Positions 22,298 to 33,100 of a DNA stretch of 64,000 nucleotides are shown here, in pieces. How positions within the stretch are numbered: position 1 is the stretch's first letter; each line of letters opens with the position of its first letter. The notes under the pieces are model-generated. The model worked only from the letters and a program-made list of their open reading frames with translations, had not been told where the DNA came from and did no database searches. The position numbers and the translations under genes are program-made. The stretch comes from Perilla frutescens (lineage: Eukaryota > Streptophyta > Magnoliopsida > Lamiales > Lamiaceae). The stretch covers positions 16,748,001-16,812,000 of the forward strand of contig BRKX01000011.1 of assembly GCA_026008535.1 (NCBI GenBank), in the 5' to 3' direction.

Positions 22298-25200
22298 TGA
22301 AAAAAATTCATCCTCAAATTCTCGGACTCATCAGCATCGAACTCATCATCTGCAGAAAAGGGAGATAGATCAGCAACATTGAAAGTAGATAAACACTTGT
22401 ACCCACCGGGTAAATCAATGTGATACGCATTGTCATTGACTCGACTCAACACGGTGAACGGTCCATCTCCTCTAGGCATCAGTTTCGACTTTCTCAAGTT
22501 AGGAAACCGTCCGGGACTCAAATGAATCCAAACGTGATCTCCGGGCTGAAAGATCATCGGTTTGCGCCGTTTGTTCTTTTGGACTGCATTGCGTGCGCCA
22601 ACTGCCTCAATACGCGCACATATTTTCTCATGCATCTCCTTCACGTGATCTACTTTTCTTGTACCTTTAACACTCGTTAGATGCTCAACAGGTAAAGGCA
22701 AAAGATCAGTAGGCGTTAGCGGATTAAAAGCATAAACAACCTCGAATGGGGACATATTAGTAGATGAATGCACAACTCGATTGTAAGCAAATTCAGCATA
22801 TGGCAAACAATCTTCCCACGATTTCAAGTTGTTTTTAACTAAAGAACGCAGCAAAGTACCTAAAGTGCGATTAACTACTTCAGTTTGTCCATCGGTTTGT
22901 GGATGACATGCAGTAGAAAATAACAATTTGGTACCTAATTTTCCCCAAAGTACACGCAAAAAATGTGTAAGAAACTTAGAATCCCTATCACTAACAATAG
23001 TTCTAGGTATTCCATGTAAATGCACAACATGTATAAAGAACAAATTGGCAATGTGTACGGCATCATCAGTTTTTCTACATGCAATGAAATGAGACATCTT
23101 GAAAAACCTATCAACCACAACAAATATAGAGTCTCGACCAGATCTAGAACGTGGCAAACCAAGTATGAAATCCATAGATAAATCAATCCACGGTGAAGAC
23201 GGGGCTGGTAGAGGCGTGTATAGACCAAACGGGTGTGAGGTAGATTTCGATTTCCTACATGTAACACATCTACTACACACATTCTCAACATCATGCTTCA
23301 AATGTGGCCAAAAGAAATGCTCATGCAGCAAGTTTAACGTTTTTGACACACCAAAGTGACCCATTAAACCTCCCGCATGCGACTCCAAAATTAACAACTC
23401 ACGCATAGAAGACTTAGGAATGCACAACTGTGAACCCTTGAACAAAAACCCATCATGCACGAAAAATCCCTCATATGACCGAGACTTGGTGCAACAAATA
23501 GCATAGATAGACGTAAAATAAGGATCACTCGAATACAACTCTTTAATCGCATCAAATCCCAACATTTTGGCATGCATAAGGTTCATTAGAACGTACTTTC
23601 GAGACAAGGCATCAACAATGACATTTTCAGTTCCTTTCTTGTACTTGATGATGTACGGAAAGGACTCGATAAACTCTACCCATCGTGCATGATGCTTGTT
23701 CAGATTTTGTTGGCCTTTCAAGTGCTTTAAACTCTCGTGATCCGTGTGAATCACAAACTCCTTAGGCCACAAATAGTGCTGCCATGTATCTAAAGCTCTC
23801 TTGAGTGCGTACAGCTCCTTGTCATAGGTCGAATAATGAAGGGCTACATCTTGGAGCTTTTCACTAAAATAGGCGACTGGACGCCGTTCCTGCATCAAAA
23901 AAACACCAATCCCTTTGCCCGAGGCATCACACTCAATATCAAAAGTTTTATTAAAGTTCGGAAGAGTAAGAACAGGTGCTTTACACAAATATGATTTTAA
24001 AGTGTTATACGCATGCTCTTGAATAGGACCCCATTCAAACTTTCAATCTTTCTTGCTTAACTCGGTAAGCGGCGCGGCTATGCTGGAAAAATCGCGTACA
24101 AAGTGACGATAAAAGCCAGCAAGGCCGTGGAAAGACCTCACATCACTCGCGGATTTAGGAGTGGCCCATTTCTCAATCGCTTTGATTTTGGAATGGTCTA
24201 CTTCTATACCACGTTCACTCACAACAAAGCCGAGAAATACGACTTCATTCATACAAAACGAGCACTTAGACAGATTACCATATAATTTCGAACCTCTAAG
24301 AAGCTCAAACACGTGTCTAAGGTGCCGCATATGTGTGTGCATCGTGTAACTATAAATCAGGATGTCATCAAAATACACAACAACATATTTACCAATTACT
24401 TCACACAAAATATGATTCATCAAACGTATAAATGTGCTTGGTGCATTAGTGAGACCAAAAGGCATAACAAGCCACTTATATAAACCATGTTTTGTCTTAA
24501 ATGTAGTTTTCCACTCATCACCTTCATGCATACGTACTTGAAACTAACCAGAACGCAAATCAGTTTTAGAAAAGATACGCGATCCAGACAACTCATCAAG
24601 CATGTCATCTAATCTAGGGATGAGAAAATGATACTTTACCGTGATTTTGTTGATTGCTCCGCAATCCATGCACATACGCCATTCGTTGTTCTTCTTTGGC
24701 ACTAGAATCACTGGAACGGCGCACGGACTCAAACTCTCATGGATCTGCTTCTTCTCCAACAGTTCTTTCACTTGTCTATCGATCTCTTTAGTCTCATCGG
24801 GGGTCATCCTATAGGCTGGTCGGTTGGGTAGCACGGCTCCGGGGATGAAATCGATCTGGTGCTCGATCCCTCGAACTGGAGGAAGCCCGCCGGGTATTTC
24901 ATCGGGAAATACGTCCTTGAACTCATCAAGTAAGGGCTGCACATCACTAGACAAACAATCGTTAGTAGTACTACTCTTAAATGTAAGTAGGACAAGAGGC
25001 ATACCTGCTTTCACGACTTTCTGAACTCCTTTAACCGAAATAAACAAGCTCTTTGCAGGAGGCTTGCTAGAACTTAATTCAACCTTCTTTTCCATAACTA
25101 AGGCGTCCGAATGAGTAGGAATGGAGGAGGGAGAAGGGACGACAAGGGGCTTTCCGACCTGAGGGGTCACGGCTGAGGGTTGTTCGATCATGGGGGCGGC

Positions 25201-25890
25201 GACCGAGGCCTTCGGGGCTCGTTTCGCGGCCGCTTGCTTCGCCTTTTCTTCTTTGAACTTCTCTTACATGTGTTTCTGATCCATAGCAACGGTTTTAGGT
25301 AGTAATGGCCTCAATGTACAAGTTCGGCCATCAATGTCGACTGTGTAAGTGTTTAGATGTCCATCGTGGACAACACGTCGATCAAACTACCAAGGTCTGC
25401 CCAACAACAAGTGTGCTGCATCTATAGGGATGACGTCGCACAAGACAGTGTCAGAAAACTTATTGATTGAGAATGAGGCACTTACCTGATGAACCACGTG
25501 AATCTCACCTCGGTTTGTAAGCCACTGCAATCTATAGGGACTCGTGTGTTGTTGAACTGGTAGACCAAGCTTTTCCAATGCGTATTGACTAATGGCATTA
25601 ATCACCCTGCCACTGTCAATAATCATCGAACATGTGTGACCTTTGATCACTGCATGGGTGTAGAAGATGTTCTCCCGTTGGTGTTCTTGTTCCTCTTCTC
25701 GAATGATGCTCAAACTCCGGATTGTGACCAAACTGACTTGTTGAACCTCCGGATCGATGTCTTCATGAGCTGCATCATTCTCAACTTCTTCTTCAATTGT
25801 GGCATCGCCCACTGGTTCTTGTTCATCCTCACTGGCTGATTCGACTTCATTTGATTCTGTTAAGTATAAAACTCGCCGGTTTGGACATTG
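22294..25890 (-). pseudogene. Element 1 pol: protease-RT-RNase H-integrase, with stops
   Basis: Open segments read in order on the minus strand. Protease is at 25812-25387, with the active-site DSG (IIDSG) and a LLLGRPW block. Reverse transcriptase lies from about 25000 to 24043, with the catalytic YFDD at about 24370-24385 and the FGLTNAPSTF block. RNase H begins near 23960 (FDIECDASGKGIG, YSTYDKELYAL, HTDHESLKHL). Integrase at about 23400-22330 has an HHCC zinc finger (HAGGLMGHFG to CSRCVTC) and all three DDE acidic residues (SMDF, SDRDSKF, QTEVVNR). The C-terminal domain has PRGDGPF. The frame is broken by in-frame stops after GRPW (25387), near 25266 (TAA), near 24545 and near 24041 (TGA). 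Three of the four correspond to codons that are open in element 2 and differ by one C-to-T change. Confidence 0.92.
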
Positions 25891-27258
25891 AGCTTGAAAG
25901 TGGCCCCATCCTTGACATTTGTGACATTGAATCTCACGAGCTTGATTAGGGGCTACATTAGGGGGTTTCGCACTTGGTGGAGGCCGTGTAGGGTTCGGCC
26001 TGGGCTGAACAGGTGGCGTAGACTCGGGTCTACGACTGGACTGCGGTGTAGTGCGATCAAAACATTGAACGGGCTGTTCTGGAGGACCTCACGGTCGTGA
26101 GGCGTCAGATGACATTGAACTAGGGGCTGCTCGACTCCAAGGTTGGCGTGTAGGGGCTGCACTGTGGTGTGATCGACATCGGCCTTCTCTCAGCTGCTTT
26201 TCGACAATCGACGTGTACTGCACCATTCTCTCAACACTGTGGAAGTCTCTCAACTCGACTTCACAAGCAATATCATGATTCATACCTTCAATGTACCGAA
26301 TGATGGTAGCATTTAAGGTCTCTTGTTTCCCGACTCGGTTTAAGGCAGTCTCCAACTCCTTGTGATATTCTTCTATGGATCGTGTGCCTTGTTTGATCCG
26401 ATTGAGCTTCTTCTCGAGCTCTCTCTCATAATGGACTGGAATGAAACGTCCACGCATCAACGCCTTCATTTCTTTCCAAGTGTCGACGGGAGGATTCCTG
26501 TTTCTGCGGCGTCGATCTTGCTGCATTTCCCACTATGAGGCTGCATAGCCTCTAAACTCTAAGCATGCGAGCTGCACTTTCTTGACTTCTGAAAAGTCAT
26601 AGCATGCGAAGATCTTTTCTACCTTACGTTCCCAATCTAGGTAGATATCGGGGTCGTGAAGGCCTTCAAACTCATGGATGCTCATCTTGATGTTGTTGAG
26701 CATTCCTTCTTCTCGATTTGCACGCCAATGAGGTGCACAGGGTCGGTTATTGTAGTCTCCCCATCCCTGTGGTATGAAATCGGCTTCATAAGCACTGGCT
26801 GCATCATCATACTCGAACTCATAGTCATGGTATTGTTCGAATTCTTGCCTTTGAGGCGGCCTGGCTGTGGCTCGAGGCTGCTGTGGCGGCTGGCGTCGGT
26901 TCTCAAGCTCAGCTTGAGGCTCGGGTTGCCTCTCTGTGTTGACTTGGACTGTTTGGTGCTCAGATGACTGAGCTTTAAGTCTTTGGATCTCCTCAGTCAG
27001 CTCTGCAATCTGATTGTTGAAGTTATCCTTCATCATTTGATTCTCCCGTCTGAAGTACTGTGCCATAGCATCAAAGTTGTACTTCGCATCCCAAGCTGTA
27101 TTGGACGTGTATGATGGATCGTCCGGGGTGTTAGGCGATCTTGGCTCGCCTGTGGGCAGCTCAGATGACTCTCCTGTGGTACCTTTCTTTATAGTACCTA
27201 CAAAACGAACAAACGTAAAGAGAAAGCAAAGTAGAACCTCATAGTTCCTCACAAGCAC
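25890..27258 (-). pseudogene. Element 1 gag (nucleocapsid-capsid), one stop
   Basis: The minus-strand frame carries the capsid-type block EFEGLHDPDIYLDWERKVEK and continues to LEFRGYAAS, where a TAG at about 26531 replaces the first tryptophan of the SWWEM block kept in element 2. The downstream half (26526-26089) has RGRFIPVHYERELEKKLN and EEYHKELE typical of Ty3 capsid. A CCHC zinc knuckle CHKCQGWGHFQAQC at about 25900-25945 completes the nucleocapsid. An N-terminal segment (FRRENQMMKDNFNNQIAELT) is predicted coiled coil. No clear ATG lies at the 5' edge; the first in-frame Met is before AQYFRREN, so the start is unresolved. Confidence 0.88.
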
Positions 27259-27948
27259 TCGTGTATGTCTCTCTTGATTTTTCCACTCATGTATCTCTCA
27301 AGTATGTAGTGCACGTGTGAAAGAAGTGAAATATGAGGGGGGTTGATCGAAAATAGCTGCTCCTCTTGACTAGCTCCTCTGGGTCTTCTTTAAGCTCCAA
27401 CGGATAAAATCAAGCCGGAAGGTTGCTAAGAGTAGAAGTAGGCGTGTGGAGTATGTAAACCTGCTGATTTTAGTGTATGTAGACCACAGGTGTACGGGTG
27501 TATGGACTATGTGGTGTATACGGTGAACCGGGTGTGTATGTAAATGAGCTGGAAATTTTCGAACCTATAGGTGGTAGGAATCGAAAATATTGGTGGATAA
27601 GTATGGAAGATATGGATGAGGATGGAAAGAAATCTAAAATAAGGAAAGAAATCTAGAAGATAAGGAAAGAGACTTTTGGATGTGTTTTACCAAGTATGGA
27701 CACAATCTAAAATCCCTATGTATCTATCTAGAATGGAAACAACCTATCTAGACTAGGAAACAACTAAATAATCGAAATAATAAGAATTAAAAATCGACAA
27801 TTGAATCTGATTTTTTTTTGTGCTGTAGGGTGTTCGAACCCTCTGCTCTTTTTTTATCAATGAATATGAAAGTTACAACTCGAAAGACTCAAGACAATAA
27901 AACGAACAAAAATTGACGTATTGAACCACGAACGATAGAAACCGACGT

Positions 27949-27963
27949 GGCTCTTGATACCAA
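27949..27963 (-). promoter_or_regulatory. Primer-binding site of element 1
   Basis: On the minus strand TGGTATCAAGAGCC follows the end of the 5' LTR after a 4-base spacer. It matches the initiator-methionine tRNA complement (TGGTATCAGAGC) apart from one inserted A. It marks the 5' side of the element and fixes its orientation. Confidence 0.85.
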
Positions 27964-27967
27964 TTTA

Positions 27968-30702
27968 TGATGTGACCCGGGACCTATGGGACACGACAAA
28001 GATGAAATATGCGAAAGCTTAGGAATGGAACAACGTGGGATGCGTAAGGGAACAATACGACACGAATAATGAATTAAATTACAACTCAACTAAACGAACA
28101 ATTTAACTCGATAATATGCAAATAACAATCTGAATTGGACTTCGATCTTAAGAACTCTAGACTATCACCAAATACCAAGCAAAACAGAAAACCAAGAGGA
28201 ATAGAAAAGGATGAATAGGACCGAAACTAGGAAAAAAGAATAGACTCGATTTAAACTAGAAACTTACTAGAATTCGTGGAGACGAACAAGGACTTGATGG
28301 AGGACTCGAAGGACACTCTTTGAGGCTGGTGGAACACGGCGGTGATGGCTAGTAAGGTGGCGGACGTCGGCTGTGGAAGGGGTATCGACGGCGATGTAAG
28401 GTAGTAGGATCGATTAGGATCGGCGAACCCGTGTTGTAGAACTCGAACACGCACGACTAACTTCTCCATATAGCAATTATCCCAAGTCACGATTGAACCC
28501 TGAAGAACTTGATTAAGACTATTGATTTGCTAGAACAATAGAATTGTAGGTAGAAGTTTGATCAACCGAATGATTGTGAGACAGATTGAGAATAACTCTT
28601 TATTTTTTGTAATTGTCTAACTTTTAATGTAGAAAATGGATGTCCTATTTATAATAAACAATAAGAGATGAAAATAAGACCCTAATTAACTAGGAAATTC
28701 GAAAATAATAAGAGTCCTAGTCAAACTAGGATAAAATCAAAAGATACCAAAAATAAGATAACATAAATCTAACTAGATAAGGATAAATCCCAACTAAACT
28801 TGGGCCTAACAAACTTGCCTATTTGGACCCTTTGTAACGCTCGGGTCCCAAAAGACCGTGGAAATGAGCGCCACGGGGGTGGGGATTAAGAAGAGGGGAA
28901 AGAAAGGGGATTTCGAGAATGATTCTCAATGAACGATTCCAAATTAGTTCAATAATAGAGTAAGATCATCATAACAAATTCAGAGTTATATACATACATA
29001 TATATATATATATGTATATCCAAAACATGAGTTTTTACTCTTGCGGAAGCTATGATGTATCAAAAGAAATAATACGATGATCAGAGGTTAAGACGAGCCA
29101 AGACAACGGAATAGCTACAAGAGTACACATATAAGCCCCTCCACAGCTTATCATCTTCACGCTCCAGCTCATTGTCCTGAAAACATTTGAGAAAATATTT
29201 GGGTTGAGTACTAATGTACTCAGTGGGTTTTCTGAGAAAAACCGAGTTATCAAAAGCATTTGATAAAATAATTATCTGTGTGTATGCAGATGAATCTTAG
29301 AAGGTTTTGTAAAGGGAAATGCATCTAAGTTCATCAAAACGTTTTACATGAATGTGTTCACCAGTAAGCCCTGAAGTGAACCTGATCCACCAGTAAACCC
29401 TGAAATGGACCCGCTCACCAGTAAACCCTGAAGTGAGCTAAGTACGACACCCGCAACCACCACTACATCATCATGCACAATTACCGAGTAAACCCTCAAG
29501 GTAATTAAAAGATCTTTTAGCTGAGAACAGCAAGGGATTGGGTGCGACTCAAACCAAGCAAGACTGTAGCTACTCACATTGACACAGTGCTGGTATATGA
29601 GACTCCGACAACCACAGCAAGCAGAACGAATCATTTTACACAGATAATCATATATGCACATTTGTTTCAAAATGAGCTTAATAACTCAAACATAGCATTT
29701 TGAGAAAGATAGTATACGCCCACCTTTTGACTATAATAGTCGAAGCTTTTTAGTTTCTACGGAATCGAGCAACACCACAATGATTACGTCTTACGGCAAT
29801 TGATCTACAAACATCAAAATTTGTCTTAAAACCTCCACGAGGTCAATACTCTCACAGTTACATAGTTTCACATGCTCGTCGGTTAAACCGACCCAAGCTA
29901 AACCTTAATAGCTTAACAATTGCCTACCCTGGCAACGAATAATGACTCAAGCCTCAACAATCCTAAATCACATAAATGAGACTCAACAACATCATAGACC
30001 TATGGGAGTTTATTAAAAACAAAAGGACCATTTTAAAACACATTTATCTCATTTGAGCATAAATCGAATACTTGGCGTGCGATTATAAACGACATAATTT
30101 AAATCCATCATTAAAACTGATCTAGCTCAAGGTTTCTCTCAGCCCTAGCTATTAACTGATAAGGACACTCCTTAGTATCGTTCAAGGAGTTAAAAGATTC
30201 TTTTAAAACTGATTTCGAACAAGGGCGATTTGAAAACTGAAAATTTGTTGAGCAATTTGCACAACAGCTGACTTTGATTAATTATCAAACTTTATACGGG
30301 AGGAATTAGGGAATGAGCCCTACACCATTGGAAAGCCACGGAATTCTAGTGTCCGGAACACTTTTCGGTGACTCAATACGATAACTAACGAAAAAGTTAT
30401 AACCGATTTACTGGAAGGTGGCAAATCTGTCACGAATTTCCGAAAGAAAAACACGTGACCTGACTTTGATAATTTTTCATAATTGACTCAGAATGAATTA
30501 GAGACTAAGACATATACCATTATCGAAATACCTCGGATCAACAATGGAAGAAGAGTTGGAAGAAGCTTGGAGAAGATGGAACGATGGAAACGAAGCTTCC
30601 AACGACGATGCCGGAAACACAACGGTGAAGAACGGCTAGAACAAGCTTGCCTTCAGCTCTCTCTCTCTCTTCTTCGAAAATTTGTGAGTGGAAATGAAGA
30701 AG

Positions 30703-30733
<31 letters not shown>

Positions 30734-31567
30734 GAATGGAAGATGAAATGAGACAATCACCTCTCTTTCTCCCCAAATGTATACTATACAATATAATATA
30801 TCTATTAGCTATTTGGGGGAACAAGGGTGACGTGAGGGAAGGCATGGTCTCCTATGCCTTGGATTGACCAAGAAAAATATCCGGTTTAAATACCGGTTGT
30901 TTGATTATCGTGATATTTTTCGTCTCCGGAAAAATCCCAAATTGCACCGAAACGGATGAAATAATTCATTGATTTTGAAACCATAGATTAAACACATTTT
31001 CTCAAATATTTTAAATACGCCAAGTGACACAAATCGATAATTCGATTAATACTCATATTAAAATATATTTCGATTCTCATCGATACAACACATAGCAAGT
31101 TCGGTTAAACTACCGAATTATGAAAATTTTAAAATGACGCGACTCCCATAGTCTATAATTGCCATTAATTATACACAAAAAGGTTCGGGGCACTACACCC
31201 TTTATCCACACGACATGGGCTGCAAATAATAACATTAATTCGTGGTCCATGTTGTAAATTAATCTTGCCACCTTTGCATGAAAAACAGCAACTTGTCGGA
31301 TTCCCATGCAAACACGTAGAACTCTTCATGTACACGTCCAAATGGCGCGATTCTTCTTCTCACGTCTTCATGCTACCTTCTTCATCATCAATGGACAGCA
31401 TGGTGATCAATCTTGGGCTGCTCGACACTTCATCTTCATGCAACTCGAATTTACGATGAATAGAAGCTTGTAAATAAGCTTGCAACTTCTTTGCTCGCAA
31501 ATGCGTCATAGGACCTCTAAACTGCAGCTCCAGATCATCTTCTTTATTGCCTTGCATGATCTCATCA
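27968..31567 (-). repeat. 5' LTR of element 1, interrupted by a solo LTR
   Basis: The LTR sequence matches 21056-22285 throughout but is split between 28832 and 31198 by a foreign 2365-base element. Its two halves are 27968-28832 and 31203-31567 (plus the 5-base duplication). It ends GATCTCATCA at 31567 next to the CTAAC target duplication. Confidence 0.9.
28828..31202 (-). mobile_element. Solo LTR of a second retrotransposon family (LTR-I)
   Basis: The insertion is 28833-31197, flanked by CCCTT at 28828-28832 and 31198-31202. It begins TGTAACGCTCGGG and ends CACTACA; in family orientation (minus) it starts TGTAGTGCCCCGAACC and ends GAGCGTTACA. There is no gag, pol or second LTR, so it is a solo LTR of 2.37 kb. 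Inside are three ~29-base repeats (CACCAGTAAACCCTGAAGTG, about 29357-29440), a partial copy of a ~190-base repeat (30290-30530) and a (GAA)n tract at 30694-30731. It is homologous in parts to the LTR at 53347-56370, which lies in the opposite orientation. Confidence 0.87.
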
Positions 31568-32092
31568 CTAACATGATTGATTTTCATTTTTTATTGTAGC
31601 ATGCTTGGACAACATAAAGAGAATATTTATATATTTCATCTTTGGTTGTGTGACATAGATGAAGTTTTCCAATGTTTTTGCATTTAATTTTCTTTTCATA
31701 TGTGTGTTCCACTTCACTAACACGATTGATTTTCATTTTTTATACTTTATTTTCTGTAGTGATACACTGTCTTTTTTACATGATCATTCAACACCTAATA
31801 TAAATAAAATATAAATCAAAATATAAATTTGAAATAATAAATGCATTAGTGAGAAACATATTTTAAATGAAAAATAATAATTTGCATGAATAAAATAACT
31901 TTAATAAAATTAAAATAAATAGCTAATTAATAATTTGCAATTAATATATAAAAACGGCTAAAATATTCTCCATATTCTACATAAATTAAAAAAAATCAAA
32001 ATAAATTCAATCGCAACATCTATAGCTACAATTGCCTACAAAACGAAAAAAGAAAGACTAATAATTTACAAAAAAACAAATACATTGCCAAC
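31568..32092. other. Spacer between the two Ty3 elements, with duplicated flank
   Basis: From about 31600 to 31722 the sequence GCATGCTTGGACAACATAAA...CACTTCACTAAC repeats the left flank of element 1 (20658-20780). From 31745 to 32092 the sequence is AT-rich with no recognisable gene. Element 2 sequence starts abruptly at about 32093. Confidence 0.75.
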
Positions 32093-33100
32093 CTCAAGTG
32101 TCGTTTAATGATCTCTATGATCGAGATGCTGAAGAAGATCATGGTGAATTTGCAGATGAGATAGTGGCTGAATATGATCTATATCAGAGACGTGATCGAC
32201 CACGTCAGCCCTATAGACGTGCAGAACCTGATAGCTTGTTGAACAACATCAAAACAAGCACCCTAGAGTTTAAAGGCCTTTACGATCCTGATCTGTACTT
32301 GGATTGGGAACGTAAGGTGGACAAGATCTTCACGTGCTATGACTTTCCAGAAATCAAGAAGGTCCAGCTAGCATGTTTGGAGTTTAGAGGCTATGCAGCC
32401 TCATGGTGGGAGATGCAGCAGGAGCGACGCCGGCGTGAAAGATATCCTCCCATCGACACTTAGGAAGAGATGAAAGGATTGATGCGTGGCCGGTTCATTC
32501 TTGTGCACTATGAGAGAGAGCTCGAGAAGAAGCTCAACCGAATTAAGCAAGGTACACGATCAGTTGAAGAGTACCATAAGGAGCTTGAGACCGCCTTGAA
32601 CCGAGTTGGGAAACAAGAGACCTTGAATGCTACCATCATCCAGTATATTGGAGGCATGAATCCCGACATCGCATGTAAAGTTGAACTCAAGAACTTCATG
32701 AGTATAGAAGAGATGGTGCATTACGCATTAATTGTGGAGAGACAGCTCAGAAAGGGACGACGGAGATCGCACCACAGTTCAGCCCCTGTTCGACCCCTAT
32801 GGAACAAAGGTACGAATTTTACATCACCTTCTACCCCTTCTATTGAGCCTACTCGACCCCGAGGTCAGTTCGGACCGCCCGAGCGGCGTTTCGACCGTTC
32901 TACACCTCAGTCCAGTTGTAGACCCAAGTCTACACCAGCACCACCATCCAGACCAGCCTATACACGGCCTAATCTACCCAGCCTAGCACCTAATACAGGC
33001 CAGAACTGAGCTAGAGACATCCAGTGTCATAAGTGCCAAGGTTGGGCCACTTTCAGAACCAGTGTCCGAACTGACATGTTCTGTTCATCACCGAACAAAA
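32093..33100 (+). pseudogene. Element 2 gag, 5'-truncated, frameshifted
   Basis: The plus-strand frame has EFKGLYDPDLYLDWERKVDK, LEFRGYAASWWEMQQERR and, after a TAG at 32461, the second capsid half with RGRFILVHYERELEKKLN. The N-terminal coiled-coil part present in element 1 is missing. The zinc knuckle begins CHKCQG but one G is lost after TGG (about 33046), shifting the frame, and a TGA follows shortly. The protein is similar to element 1 gag throughout, so both elements belong to one family or to closely related families. Confidence 0.87.

Larger units (their letters stand above)
20776..31572 (-). mobile_element. Complete but mutated Ty3/Gypsy retrotransposon (element 1)
   Basis: The element spans 20781-31567 and is flanked by CTAAC at 20776-20780 and 31568-31572. 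On the minus strand the order is 5' LTR (27968-31567, interrupted by a solo LTR), primer-binding site, leader, gag, protease, reverse transcriptase, RNase H, integrase, polypurine tract, 3' LTR (20781-22285). Both LTRs have TG...CA ends (TGATGAGATC to GGTCACATCA in element orientation). The integrase C-terminus (RKSKLMPRGDGPF...NDNAYHIDLPG) places it among plant chromovirus-like Ty3 elements; the clade (CRM, Reina or other) is not decided. Several in-frame stops show it is no longer autonomous. By eye the two LTRs differ at about 15 of 325 compared bases, mostly transitions. Confidence 0.93.

Noticed and set aside
30483..30746. 87-codon ORF ending in poly-Glu
   Set aside because: It lies in the solo LTR and its tail is a (GAA)n microsatellite.
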